Shown piece after piece: positions 11,083 to 23,993 of a stretch of DNA of 64,000 bases. The stretch comes from Candidatus Altimarinota bacterium (lineage in GTDB: Bacteria; Patescibacteriota; Gracilibacteria; BD1-5; UBA6164). Made by a program: the position numbers and the translations under genes. The notes below the pieces were generated by a model that was not told where the DNA came from, made no database searches, and saw only the letters and a list, made by a program, of their open reading frames with translations. Each line of letters opens with the position of its first letter. Within the stretch, counting starts at the first letter, position 1. The stretch lies in the NCBI GenBank assembly GCA_028698305.1, contig JAQVDN010000006.1, positions 1 through 64,000 of the forward strand, read 5' to 3'.

Positions 11083-14000
11083 TTACTTCACTTCAATAAT
11101 ATTAAACTTACTATTTGCTCTTATAACTGGATCATACATAAGATAAGCTGAAACAGGTGGATAAGTATAAGTTCATGCAAACTCTGGTCTGAAAAAATAC
11201 TCATATTCTGCATTTTTTCACCAAATATAGCTTGCATTCGCCATAACAACATCTGGTTTATTTTCAACATAATCCCAAGACCAATTTCTAGTAGAACCAG
11301 TTACACTTGCACTTTCTGTTTTAAATTTAGAATTTATAACTCTAAAACTTCAAGGAAGATAATCTTCTATAGTCAGGTTTCTTCTAGATTTATTATCTGT
11401 AAAATCAACTGTTATCCTAGTTTTATAAAGTTTTCATAATTCAAAATTATTTCAATTAACTTTTTCAAAAACTGAGTCACAATTAACTTTATTTTTTTCA
11501 TAATAATAATAAGTATTTGAACATTTTAAAAGTAAATTTTCATCTTTTACCTTATATATTTCTCTTTTAACTGTCATCCCATTTGTATATGGTTCTATTT
11601 TTGTAACATCAAGAGGATATTCTTTGAGTACAAAATCTACAAATATCTTATTTTCACTATTGTTTCAAACAGATAGATTTAAATTATCTCATGAAGATAC
11701 ATTTGCAAGATTATAATTTAGTTTCAACATAGCTAGATTATCTCAACCTAGATTATATTTTTTATTATCTGAAAAATTTCATAATCTAAATGAAAAATTT
11801 GTTTTAGAATTTAATTTATTTTTTTCTAGATATTTATAAAAAGCTATAAAAGCATTATTTTTTGATTGAGTGCTATAATAATAACTTGACCAATCATAAA
11901 GATATAAATCAGCGATAAGACTTTCAATATAAGAATCATAGGTACTATCTTTTAGATCAAGTAACAATGATGCAAATATAGCTTTATCAGAAGTAGTATC
12001 CCAATACCAATTTGAATCCGTTTGAGTTATTTTTTTCTTTATCAATTCTATATTTGATTTGATAAGTTCTGTATCTTTTTTATCAGATAAAACAAGTCCA
12101 TAAGTATAAGCAATCAAACTATGTCTATCTAGTTTTAATGGTTCCATAACTAAATTAGGATTTTTTCAAGCAGATTTAAGTGCCCAAAATATCTCAGATT
12201 TTTGAACATCATCACTAGCATTTTCTAGATTTTTTTCTAAATAACTAATAGCATTTTCTATAACCTTATCTTGAATTTTAATTCAAGATTTTTTCATATA
12301 TAAAAGGCTTCTAAGTACATATGGAGTTATATGAAGATCTGAACTACTATTTCATTGCCAATAAGCAAATCATCAATCAGCTACTTGCATAGAATAAATC
12401 CTATCTATTCCATAATTTATACTCTTTTCTACCTTATCTTCATCAAATAAGTCAGCAAATAAATTAGAAAATTGTTTGATAATAACATTTGGAATAGTGC
12501 TTGAAGTTGTTTGCTCTATACAACCATATGGATAAATATATAAGCTTGAAACAATTTTTTCTATTCAAGATAATCTAGAATTTGAAAAAACAAGTTCTAC
12601 ATTTGATAGATTTTTATCAGTATTTTTTCAAATAAATGATTCTAGATTTAAAGAACCATAAGATTCTATTATACCAGATTTTAAAACTTGATTTATTAAA
12701 ACTGGTGATTTTTTTATCTGTATTTTATTCTCAATCTTATCGCTATTTATAGCACTATCTCAAAGTGCACTTATAGTATAAACTATTTCATCAACACTAC
12801 TATTTGCTTTTACTTTCCATGATATATTTTTACTTTCTTTTGCTTTTAGAGTCAATTTTTTTTCAGGATCCGTTACTTCAACTCATATAGTTTTTATATC
12901 TACTTTAAAATCTATATCTTTATCAGTATTGTTAAATAAATTTGCACTTATAATAGATTGATCTCAATCTCTCAAAATTTGAGGAGTTTTATCTTCTAAA
13001 ACTACTTCTTTTCTTACTTCTATATTATTTTCACTATAACCAAAATTATTAGTTTTAGAATTTGAAACTGCCATTATTCTAAAATTTGTTAGATTGTCTG
13101 GCAAAGTAAAAGTTACACTAGCTTTTCAATTTCAATCAGTAATAATACTAGGATTAAAATAAGCAGTATTTTTGAAAATATTTCTTGTACTAACTGCACT
13201 ATCTCATCATTTAAAATCACCATATCAACTTCATCAAACTATTCATAATCTAGAAAAATAATAATTTTTTATCATACCTATATTTGTAATACTTGTTTGT
13301 ATACTAAAAGGTAGCTTTATAAATATCTTTTCTAGTGTGTTTAAATCTACATTTCACATAAGACTTATAAGAGAATCATCAACAACCATCAAAGTTAATT
13401 CACTAATAAGAGGTTTTCATTTAGCATCTTTAACAAGTAAATCAACTTTTACTTGTTCTCTTGGCTTATAAGTTTGTTTATTAGTTTTTATATCAATAAA
13501 TGATTTTTTATCTGATTTATCAACAACTATTTCTGTATATCAAACCTTATATTCTCATCAAACTTTTGTATCAATCATAGCAACTCCGATATAAGAATTT
13601 GGAGCAAAACTTTCGTCAATACTAAATTCTTTGAAAAATATATTTCATGGAACTTCTATATATTCATAATGTGTAACTCATGATTTTTCTATAGTCCAAA
13701 GGATTTTAGAGTTACTAACAGGTAATCTAACTAATACTCTTGCAGTTTCTCAAATCTTATAACTTACTTTCTCGCTTAAAACTCTTAGTTTATTGTCATT
13801 TTCTATTGGATTATTAGACTCTAAATCACTATAAGAAATAAGTGGTAAATATCTTGCTCTAGATATAAAATCTCTTAAATAAAGTCTTTTTGTTATTATT
13901 TCATTATTACAAATTTCTCACTCAACACAATCTTGTTTTGGAGTTTCTAAATAATTTTCTATATATAAACTTTTTTCACTATCAAATTTATTAACTATTT

Positions 14001-16827
14001 CATCTAGATATTTTTTTTCTATTATTTCATCTTGATTTAATCATAAAAATTCTCAAACATAATAATTATCAATAGAAGCATATTCAAAAATATATTCTGA
14101 ATTTTTATCTATCTTGTAAGAAAGTTCTAGATTTCAAACACCATTAATCTTAAAATTTTTATCATTAACATACATTACTTTCTCTATGATTTCAGAAACT
14201 TGAGAAATATTTCTATCATATCAATTTACATCTTTTACAATCTTATTTGAATACTCTTTTCTCTTTATTACAAAAACATATTTATCATTGTATGAATCAC
14301 TCCATTTTCAATTTGATAATTTTCAAATTATATTAAATCTCTCTCAAACTTTCAAAAATCTATCTTTTGATTCAAAATTTAAGCTAAGAGAATTATTATA
14401 TTTTTTATATTCTTCTGGAAGTTTTGCAATAATAGAATTTGAACCTGATATAGTGTCTCAAGCACTATCAGTAACACTAACTTCAACTATATATTTATAA
14501 TCTGAATAACTAGAAGAAAAATCAACTTTTATATCTAAATTTGCAGTTCAAGAAGCATCAAGAACTCAAGTTCAAGAAGTATAGAACTCTTTTTCAGGTT
14601 CCCAATAACATCCATAATAACAATCATCCCAATAATCATCTCAATAATAAGCTTGTTTATAAACCTTGTACTCAAAAGGTGCATTTTTAACTCTAGGTCA
14701 AGAAAAATAGGTAGAAATAACTTCAGCATTTATAGAAAAATCTCATTTATAAACTTCTGTTTCATAATAATAATTTTGCTCTTTTGTTGTTTCTTTTATA
14801 TCTACTAAAGAATTTGTTAGTCATGATGTTTTAAGCATAAGCTCATTTTTAAATTTTGGATTTTTAAAAACTTCAACATCAAAACTATAATAATAAATAG
14901 TTTTACCTTCTGATGATAAATAAACATTGTAAGTTCAAAGTGGGAAATCTGATCTCAAATTTAGAGTTTCACTATAACTTCAGTATTCATTTACTTTTAT
15001 TTCTTTTTCTAGGATATCTTCTCATTTTGAATTAGAAATCTTTAATATAAAAATTTGGTCTAATTTTGGTATAGATAGATCTTCTGATTTTCTAATTATA
15101 GTTTTTAAATTAACTTGTTCTCATGGAAGATATAACTTTCTATCAGTATAAATATGAGCAAAATATTCTCTATTTTCTCACCATCTATCTATAAATATAT
15201 CGTTTTCATCATATGAATAATCTGTTTTATAACCAAAATTCCATGGAGCAATTCAAGAATTCCAAGTTGAAACAAGATAACTTTGATAAATTCATCAGGT
15301 TGATTTAACTAAAAATGATTTATACATCTTATTCCAATCATAAGACCGTTCATCTTCAAATGTTCTATCAAAATAATCATTTATTTTTCATTTTAAATCT
15401 ACTTTTAAGACTCAAGTTGCATCAGTTTTTCATAAGATGATTTTTTCACTATAAACATTTTTTTCTATAACTGAATTATAAGTTATATCATAATCATAAG
15501 TTTCTCTGTTATAATTTTTTTGTATTTCTTCAAAATCATTTAGATAAACTCATATTTCTTGATCAGGTAAAGGATTTCACAAGAAATCAGTTACAAAGAA
15601 GAATCACTCTCCTGATTTTGAAACTTTCATAATTATATGAGAATTTACTATAGAAAAAAATATAGGTTTATTAATTCTAGAATTAAATTCTATATCAGAT
15701 TCACTTAAAAAACTAAGCATATACATTCATTTTGGATCATTTTCTCAAACAAGATCCTTAAATGAAAAATCTTTTTTTACAAGTTTATTTTGATTTATAA
15801 GCGAATTGTCTTTTACTATTATATCTTTTTCAATACATTCATATGTTTTTAAAGATGTTGAATAATTTTTGAAAAAACTATTTGAAAAATCTTTATTTTG
15901 AGTATCTGATAATACTTCTAATTTTGCATAAGTTTCTTCTGGAACTTTACACAATCTAATTTTTGTAGTAGTTTTTGGAGTATTGTAATCCAAGATTTGA
16001 AAAGTTGGAAGATTTTCTTTTGTATAAATTGATAGTGGATTTATAACTTTCATTCAAAAGTATTTATTTTCAGGAGTTGTAAAAATAAACTCTTTTTTTT
16101 CTGTTTTTTCTCAAATAGTGGTATCAAAAGAATTTAATTTGATTTTATATTCTTTTAATGGTTCAAGATTTAGATTTAAGATAATCTTATTTTTATACAA
16201 AAATATATCATCTATAGCAATCTCAACCTTTGGCTCTATAGAAATAAGTTTTTGAAACCTCAATTTAACTTCTTCTCTATTTTTTAAAAATACTTCTGAA
16301 TTTTCCTCTCAAACATCAGTAAATAAATCTAAAGCAGAATCAATATGAATAGATGTTTTAAAATCATTATTTATATTAAAATAATTTCAAATACTAAAAG
16401 TTGGATTTAGATATTTTTCACTACAAACCAATCTTTTTTCTTCTAGTGTCTCAAAAAAAACATAATTACTTTTAAAATATGAATTAGTTTCTTTTATAAT
16501 TGTTTTACAATTATCTAAGTTAAGTTCTATATTTTTTAAATCATATTTTAAACTACATTCATTAAATATAGTATCAAAAGTTATTTCATTAAAAAAAGAA
16601 TTATTTTTCCAAACCTTTGTTTTATCAAAAGTCATGATTTTTTTACAATCATCTATTGTTTTTTCTCTTGAATAATCTGATAAAATATCATTTATTTCAT
16701 CTATTTGTTTTTTCTCAAAATACGAAATAATTGGATTAATACTATATCAGATAATAACTAAAAAAATAGCTACAATTAAAATTAATAAATACTTTTTATT
16801 AATCTTATTTTTAATATTTTCAAACAT
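11083..16827 (-). CDS. bacterial alpha-2-macroglobulin with intact thioester motif
   Basis: A protease-trapping surface protein. The 1914-residue product starts with a membrane anchor (KYLLILIVAIFLVIIWYSI), followed by many beta-rich macroglobulin (MG) domains. The thioester sequence YGCIEQTTSS (Cys1436) has the complete CxEQ used for covalent capture of attacking proteases, followed by the helical thioester domain and a C-terminal receptor-like domain. In Gram-negative bacteria this protein is exported and paired with PBP1C, which is thought to repair the wall where the envelope has been breached; the same pair is adjacent here. It is the longest gene in the window and probably the first of a five-gene transcript. 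Confidence 0.9.
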
Positions 16828-16872
16828 ATCTTGTTTTTTAATTTTAAATACAATAATTATATACAAAAAAAT

Positions 16873-16902
16873 AAAAAAACTAATTTAAAATTAGTTTTTT
16901 TA
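16873..16902 (-). terminator. terminator after the DUF1704 gene
   Basis: Inverted repeat with ACTAA/TTAGT core flanked by A7 and T7, overlapping the stop codon of the DUF1704 gene and lying just upstream of the alpha-2-macroglobulin gene. Confidence 0.65.
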
Positions 16903-18444
16903 TTTTTTCTTTCATCTTATTTCTTGAAGTATTCTTACTATTTTTCTCTTAACTCAAATACTAAACTTTTCTATAACTTGAAACCTAAAATCCTCTTCTT
17001 GTAATCAAGACAAAGTTACTTTTTCTCAAAGTAACTTTTTATAGAGAATCTTACCTATCCAAAGTGGATATTTTAATTCAGTTTCATCAATTCATAAGCT
17101 TTTTCTAAATTCTTCTACAAGTCAAATATCTTCAAAAGATAATTTAGAAAAATAAAAATCTTTTAAAAATTTTTGTCTATCAACATCGATTACACTTTGT
17201 AAATAATCTACAACTTGAGTTTGTCATCTAGTATAAGATGTATCTTTTCTATTAGCTCAAGGTTCTTTTAGTGAAACAAATTTTTTAATTCTAATAACTC
17301 TATTTTTTGCTAATAAAATAATTTCATCCTTAGAAGTATCTTTTGGTTTTGTTAACTTAAAATACAACTCAAAAAATTTTTGACAAGACTCTCAATTGTA
17401 TTTCTCAGCTACAAGACTAGATATATGTCATATATTGGGAATAACTTTTACTTTATCTATATTTTCATCAAAAAGTTTCTGTGATAATGTTGCAAATCAT
17501 TCCTCAATATTAACATATCTATCTCATATAACTTTGATTGTTAAAAAAGTATTATTTCACCTTATAGCATGAACTCATACTTCATGATCAAAAAGTTCTA
17601 GAATTTTTTTAAGTGATGTTTTTTCTACCTTTAATTTAGGTATAACAAGTTTATGTGTATATTTTCAGTTTTCTGATTCCAATTCATTTTCTATTTTTTG
17701 GACAGAAAACGAAGTATAACTTTCTAATGAAACTTTAAATTGTTTTAGTCAATATAGATCAAGTAGTAACTCAAATATATGTATAATTTTTTGTTTTGTT
17801 AAAAAAATCTTAGATAAATCTAATTTTGAATTATTGTTATTTTTTGTAGATTTTTTTTCTTTTTGAATTCTGTTTCAACTATTTGGAAAGTCAAAATTAC
17901 TATATCATAATTCTTGTAAAAAAGATAAATAACTTTGTTGTTCTGTTTCTGTTAATTTAGATTTTCATTTCAAAAATTTTTTATACATTTCATCTAAAAC
18001 TCTTTGTTTTTCTCATTCATCACTTGATATTTCTGGTCAATAAACAATATCTTGAATTTTATTTACTCTTTTTAAATATATAATTCTCTTAGCATCATCA
18101 ATTTCAAAACCTCATTTTTCTGCTTCAAGATATATACTATATTTAAACATTATAAATTTAAGTCCTATTGAATTCAAATTATTAAAAACAAAATTTTTTT
18201 CTATTTCTGGCAAATTAGAATTAATTATCTCTTTTTTTAGTTTTTTAATTTCAAATAATTTTTTATCTAATTCTTTTATTTTTTTTTCTATATCTTCTTT
18301 TGTAACAAATAATCTATTTTCAAAAAAGTTATTAGTTATTAAATTTTTTCAAGAGATATAATAACTTAACAATCATCTAGTAACACTATCAAATCAAGTT
18401 TTAGTTGAATCTAAATCTTGAGTATAATCTAAAAAAGTTTTCAT
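16900..18444 (-). CDS. DUF1704 family putative zinc metalloprotease
   Basis: The 514-residue protein carries the DUF1704 (tyrosine/glutamate carboxypeptidase-like, MATCAP-related) signature: DHEVGVHAIRGNN near residue 286 (HExxxH, two metal-binding His and the catalytic Glu) followed about 25 residues later by NIEEGFATL, whose Glu would be the third ligand. Downstream there is a YTRGQ motif common in this family. A helical, lysine-rich N-terminal half precedes it. Substrates of bacterial members are not known to me. No signal peptide is seen, so it should be cytoplasmic. It stands between htpG and the alpha-2-macroglobulin gene with its own terminator. Confidence 0.82.
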
Positions 18445-18493
18445 TATAAATATTGCTAAGATATTAATTAAAATTATTATAACATATAATAAC

Positions 18494-18523
18494 AAAAAAA
18501 ACTAGAAAAATCTAGTTTTTTTT
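18494..18523 (-). terminator. htpG terminator
   Basis: Stem of A-run plus ACTAGA paired with TCTAGT plus T-run, AAAA loop, directly at the end of htpG. Confidence 0.8.
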
Positions 18524-20513
18524 ATTTCAAATAACTACTTGCAAATTTATTAGTCAATTCAACAAATTCAGATATATTTTCAATTTCTCATCATTCAAGT
18601 AAAATTGCTTGATAATAAGCATATTTAATCGTATCATTTAATTTTTGAGATTTTATATCACTATCAAATTGATTTTTCATCATATCAACTAAAGGATTTT
18701 TTGAATTTAATTCAAGAATTCTTTTTTGTTTTGGCACAGTTTGTCACATAGCTTTCATCATCTTTTCAAGTTGTGGATCTATACCATTTTTAGGAGTTTT
18801 TAATGCTCAAAGTGCTGTTCAAAGTTTATCATTTAAAACAACTTCTTCTATTTTTTCATCTCAAATTGTAGATTTAATTAAATCAAAAAGTGATTTAAAA
18901 TCTTGTTTTTTAGTTTCTTCTTTTTCTTTTTCTTCTTCTGTTTTTTCTTCCAGTTCTATATCAGAAGCTGTTATAGAAACAAGTTTTGCTCATTTATACT
19001 CATTAAAACTTTGTACTATAAATGAATCAATAGCATCTGTTAGGACTAAAACATCTATATTTTTTTCTCTAAATTGTGCCATATAAGGACTAGCAATAGC
19101 CTCATTTTCACTTTTAGCAATTATATAATAAATTGTTTTTACTTCTTTGAAAGTTTTTTTTGGTTCTGTCCCCTCGCCCTCTGGGAGAGGGTTAGGGTGA
19201 GGGATATTTCAATCTTTTTCAACTTCTACTTTTTTAATTGGTGCTTTTTCTAGATATTCATCTAGAGAAATAAATGTAGAATTATTTATAGTTTTAAAAA
19301 GTGAAGCTTCTGCTATTTGCTCTTTTAAATCAAACTCATAATGAATACCTTCCTTTACTATTTTTCAATAATTTGACCAAAATTTTACATAATCTTCTCT
19401 TTTTTCTTTTTGTGTTTTTACAAGTTCATTAACAACTTTTTTAGTAAGACCTTTTTTAATTTTTTCTAGAGTATTATTAGATTGCAACATTTCCCTACTT
19501 ATATTTAAAGGCAAATCACTTGTCTCTACAACTCCAGAAATAAATCTAAGCCATATAGGTAATAAATCCTTTGCATTCTCTAAAATAAGTACATTTTGAA
19601 CATAAAGTTTTGGTCAAAAATCTAGGTTTGGATCACTTAGATTTTGATACATATTTAATTCCTTTGGAGAAAATAAGATAGACTTATAACTTACAACTCA
19701 TTCAGCATTATTATGAATAGTAAAAAGTGGTTCATTCCAATCAAAACTTATACTTTGGTAAAATTCTTTATATTCTTCTGTTTTTATATCTTTTTTATCT
19801 TTTTTCCAAATTGGTTTAGTTTCATTTATTTGTTCAAAATCCATCAATTTTGGTTCTTTTTGTTTTTCTTCTTCAGCTCTAGAATCATAAGCTCTCATCA
19901 TAATTGGAACTCAAACATAATTACTATATTTTTTTACCAATTCTTTTATTTTCCATTCTTTTAATAATTCATTATTTGCTTCATTTATAAAAAGAGTTAT
20001 CTTAGTTCATCTAGTTTGTTTATCACTTTCAGAAATTTCATAATCACTTTTTCAATCAGAAATCCATTTGTGTGCTTTTGGGTCAAGGGCAGATTTACTT
20101 TCAACTTCTACTTTATCAGCAACCATAAAAGAACTATAAAATCATACTCAAAATTGTCCTATCAAATTATGAGCACTATCTTCTTTTGCTTTTTGTAATT
20201 TTTCTATAAATTCTTTTGTTCCAGATTTTGCAATAGTTCAAAGATGACTTACTAGCTCTTCTTTTGTCATACCTATACCATTATCTGTGATAACTAAAGC
20301 CTTATTTTTATCATCTATTTCTATAGTGATTTTAAATTCATTATCATCTCATAAAAAAGTAGTATCTGTTAGTGATTTTAATCTAGCTTTATCTATAGCA
20401 TCACTAGAGTTTGATATCAGTTCTCTTAAAAATATTTCTTTATTTGAATAAATACTATGAGTTAAAAGCTCCAATATCCTACCCGTTTCAGCTTCAAAAT
20501 TGTGTTTTGACAT
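18522..20513 (-). CDS. htpG: chaperone protein HtpG (Hsp90)
   Basis: ATP-dependent Hsp90 chaperone of the cytoplasm. The 663 residues contain the GHKL ATPase motifs ([48 protein letters not shown]), the middle domain with the catalytic-loop sequence [13 protein letters not shown], and the C-terminal dimer domain. It is longer than the usual 610-640 because of extra residues in the middle domain: a GC-rich element encodes [13 protein letters not shown] near residue 437, just before the conserved IYYIIA strand. The frame is kept, so the protein is probably functional with a surface loop added. Confidence 0.95.
19169..19204. repeat. GC-rich palindromic element, copy 2, in frame inside htpG
   Basis: About 35 bases: CCCTCGCCCTCTGGGAGAGGG followed by TTAGGGTGAGGGA. 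Its reverse complement aligns with copy 1 at 10603-10638 (shared CCCTAACCCTC core and GAGGG end). TCCCTCACCC can pair partly with the GGGCGAGGGGA end and CCCTCT with AGAGGG to form nested stems. It is read as [11 protein letters not shown] in htpG, a peptide that I recall as a frequent translation of dispersed GC-rich palindromes in other bacteria. Confidence 0.8.
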
Positions 20514-20545
20514 ATTTTTAAAAGGTTAAATATTTAAAATAAAAA

Positions 20546-20570
20546 TAGCACTTAAAAAACTTAAGTGCTA
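20546..20570 (-). terminator. terminator of the cation efflux gene
   Basis: Ten-bp stem TAGCACTTAA / TTAAGTGCTA with a five-base loop and, on the minus strand, a following T-rich tract. Confidence 0.75.
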
Positions 20571-20602
20571 ATATGATATACTTTTTTATAATTTTGTAAA
20601 GA

Positions 20603-21484
20603 TTAATTTACACATTTTATACAATCATTGTAAGGATCTAAATGAACTGATATACTCCATGTAAATTTTTCATCAATTTTAGGTATTTCTATCTCAATTA
20701 TATCAGAAACTTTATGAGCATCCACAAGTTTAATATCTGGATTAAAAACAAGATGAACTTCAACATATTTTGTATTTCAAGATTGTCTTGTTCTAAGTTC
20801 ATGAAAAGATGTTACTAGTTTTTGAGAACTAATTATATTTTCTATTTTTTGTACTTCTTCTATATCAAGAGCTACATCAAGCAATAATAAAAATCATTTT
20901 TTTATTAGTTCATATGCACTAAAAATTATATAAATAGCAATAATAATTCATAAAATTGAATCTATATAATAATATGATGTAAAATATATAACTCATAATC
21001 AAATCAATATAGCAGAATTTGAAAATAAATCTGTTTTATAGTGAAGTGCATCAGATTTTATAACCAAGTTATCTGTTTTTTTAGCTACATAATTTAAAAA
21101 TGAAACCAATATAAAAGTAATACTAACAGAAATAATCATAACAATTATAGATATTCAAAGATAACTAACAGTTTCTTTATTTATTATTTTAAAAATTGAT
21201 TCATACAATATATAAAATCAAGATAATGTAATAATTAATCATTCAAAAAGTGCTGCTATTGCTTCTACTTTTCATCTACCATAATTAAATTTATCGTCTG
21301 GATCTTTTTCAGAATTATGTACTGCAAAATAATTAAAAACAGAAACAAACATATCCAAAAATGAATCTATTGCACTAGATAATACAGATATTGATCAGGA
21401 AAAAAATCAAACAAAAAACTTTAAAAGCATAAGTAAAAATGCAGTAATTGAAGAAACTAATGTTGCTAATTTAGTAAATGACAT
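20603..21484 (-). CDS. cation diffusion facilitator family transporter
   Basis: Proton-coupled exporter of divalent metals (Zn, Mn or Fe). The 293-residue protein has six hydrophobic helices, the helix-2 metal site in SSAIDSFLDMF, the cytoplasmic sequence DPDDKFNYGRGKVEAIAALFEG, the helix-5 site SDALHYKTDLFSN (HxxxD), and a C-terminal cytoplasmic domain with HELRTRQSG, ending in HLDPYNDCIKCVN. Domain order and length are normal for the FieF/CDF family. The metal cannot be assigned from sequence; the two C-terminal cysteines are an extra that could bind metal. Confidence 0.9.
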
Positions 21485-21596
21485 AAATTATTTATTAAAT
21501 ATAAAAATCAATTCCAAATATTATTAAAATTATTATTTTAAGTAAAATTTAAATATAATAAAATTATAATAAGATTTATGAAATTTTATAAAAAAT

Positions 21597-22391
21597 TTAA
21601 AATTTACAATTTCAAAAAGTTGAAACTCAAAAAACACAATTTCATAAATTAGAATTCTCTGAAATTACTACTCATCATCAACTTGAAGATCATGTAAATT
21701 GAACATCTCATCAATAAACAAATCAATTATTTTCTATATTCCATTTTTTTCATCATACTCTTGCTATATCTTTTAAAACTAAAAATCATGTTCAATTTGT
21801 TTCAATATATTCTTTTCAACTTAAAAATGATTTAAATAAAGTACTTCATACATTTAATATATCTATTTCTCAAACAGTTTTTATAGCTTCTAATTCTTGA
21901 ATTGGAGTATTATTTGTATCTGTCATTATTCACAATCTTGAACCAGCAGTATATGGATATCTATTTATATTTGCATGTACTTTATTTACAAGATTAAAAG
22001 CTCATAGTGATTCAGATTCTTCTAAAAATCATAAAAGTTGAAAATATTTTTTATCTGAAGTTAAATAATAACTATAATATTGCTTATCTTTTGGGTCTAT
22101 ACCTTGTGTTGAATATCATATATTATCTATTATACTTTTTCATAAATATCATTGATATGCTATTATTTCTGTTCAATTCTTAACTTCTACTGAGTCTTCT
22201 GGCAATGGTAAAATATTTTTTATTGAATAAACATTTAATGCATCTTTTAAATTTGTTAATTGACTAATCCTACTTGTATCTCTTACTCATACAATATATC
22301 AATTATATGAAATAAATCATATTGTTGATAATATCACCAATATCGTAACTACTATTATTAATTCTACAAATGTAAATCATTTATTATTCAT
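21597..22391 (-). CDS. type IV pilin-like protein (prepilin N-terminus)
   Basis: The N-terminus MNNKGFTFVELIIVVTIL is a classical prepilin motif: short basic leader, Gly before the cleavage site (here a TGA codon), N-methyl-Phe and Glu at position 5 of the mature chain, then a hydrophobic helix. The 264-residue product continues with a globular domain rich in Ser, Thr and Gly and with a Cys pair (NCVFGVSTFGNC) near the C-terminus that could close a D-region loop as in pilins. It is a lone gene here; assembly ATPase, platform and peptidase genes are not in the window. A major pilin or a pseudopilin is equally possible. Confidence 0.85.
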
Positions 22392-22501
22392 TTTTAAAAT
22401 AATAACAAAATAAATACAATTTAATAATATTTAAGTTACTATTTTGTAATAATTATTTTTATTTTTCAAGTTGATTTTTTATAAAAATATTTTTTAATAT
22501 T

Positions 22502-22546
22502 AAAACAAAAGATATGAAAAAATTATTTTTTCATATCTTTTGTTTT
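22502..22546 (-). terminator. der terminator, overlapping its stop codon
   Basis: Long perfect inverted repeat (AAAACAAAAGATATGAAAAA with its complement) that includes the final codons of der. Confidence 0.75.
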
Positions 22547-23899
22547 ACCTCTTCATTTATACTCTATAATAATTGGAGTACCAAAGAATCAAAAATTATC
22601 TCTTATCCTATTTTCAAGATATCTTTTATAAGAAAAGTGAAAATGTTCTGGATTATTTACAGTCAATACAAATTTTGGAGGATTTACATCAACTTGAGAA
22701 CCATAATATATTTTTGGATTATGAGATTTTCTAGTTCAAGTTGGTGGATGTTTTAAAATAACTTGTTCCAAAAAGTTATTTATAACTCATGTTTTTACTC
22801 TTTTAAATCTTTCTAATTTTATATTTTTTGCATTTTCAAGAATCTCTGAAAGTCTTTTTTCACTTACTGCAGAAGTAAAAACAACTGAAGCCCAAGGAAG
22901 AAATTCAACTTTTGATTTAAGATATTCTATATATCTATTCATAATAGAATCTTTATCTATTCCTGGTTTTTCCAGAACCTTATCCCATTTATTTACTACT
23001 ACTATTAATCATTTATTTTCTTCTAAAACAGTTGAAATAATAGCTAGATCTTGATGAACTATTCAGTCAAAACCATCTATAACAACTGCAACTATATCTG
23101 CTCTTGTTATAGATCTTTCTGTTCTCATTACTGACCAATCTTCTACATTTCTAACTCATACTTTACTAAGTCTTCTTATTCAAGCAGTATCTATCAAAAC
23201 AAAGTTAGTATCATCATATTTAAATTTTGTATCTATAGAATCTCTTGTAGTTCAAGCCATATCTCTAACCATAACCCTATTTTCTCAAACTATAGCATTT
23301 ATAAGACTAGACTTTCATACATTTGGTCTACCTACTAAAGCAAGTTTAACATATGTATCATCAACTTCTTCTTCTTTATAATTTAATCATTTTGATTCTA
23401 AAAATCTTGCTACAAATCTTTTTATGTCTCTTATACCATCATTATGAGAAACAGAAACAGGAAAAAACTCCAATGCATTTGCAAATCATGCAATAGAATA
23501 TGCTTCCATTTTCTTTTGTTCATTATCAGCTTTATTTGCAACCAAAATAAAATCCTTTACCTTGAGTTCTCTTATTATTTTTAAAACTTGTTCATCAAGT
23601 TCTGTAACTCTATCATATTCTACAAGCCAAATTAATAGATCACTATTTTCAATAGATTTTTTTGTTCTGTCTGCAATATCTTTTGATATTTCATCATTTT
23701 TATCAAGTAGATCAAGACCTCATGAATCACTTAAAATATATGTCAAATCATTTTCAAAATCTCTATATTCAAACTCACTTATATCTCTAGTAGTTCATGA
23801 TTCATCATCAACTATCGCTATTTTATGACCAGTATACATATTGAAAAAACTAGATTTTCATACATTTGGTCTTCAAATAATTGTAACTTTTCAAAGCAT
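22523..23899 (-). CDS. der: ribosome assembly GTPase Der (EngA)
   Basis: Double-GTPase needed for maturation of the large ribosomal subunit. The 458 residues hold two G domains: [14 protein letters not shown] with DSGG and NKAD (first), [25 protein letters not shown] (second), and a C-terminal KH-like domain with [19 protein letters not shown] and [13 protein letters not shown]. The P-loop glycines include TGA codons. The length is that of the family (430-490). A plus-strand open frame inside is antisense and not real. Confidence 0.96.
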
Positions 23900-23956
23900 T
23901 TTTTGATTTTTTAGATAATATTTTTTTATAACTTATGAAGTATATTGATTTTTTTT

Positions 23957-23992
23957 AAAAAACAAGTTTGATTTATATCAAACTTGTTTTTT
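23957..23992 (-). terminator. aspS terminator
   Basis: Sixteen-bp perfect stem AAAAAACAAGTTTGAT with TTAT loop, directly after the aspS stop codon. Confidence 0.85.
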
Positions 23993-23993
23993 A

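Noticed and set aside
19713-20198. Plus-strand open frames opposite htpG
   Set aside because: The opposite strand encodes an intact, highly conserved HtpG; these frames give Phe/Ile-rich junk.
21578-21655. Plus-strand ATG with 25 codons at the end of the pilin-like gene
   Set aside because: Too short, ends at TAG and is antisense to the C-terminus of the pilin-like gene.
22514-22756. Plus-strand 80-codon frame at the der 3' end
   Set aside because: It lies within the der terminator hairpin and antisense to der; no protein-like features.
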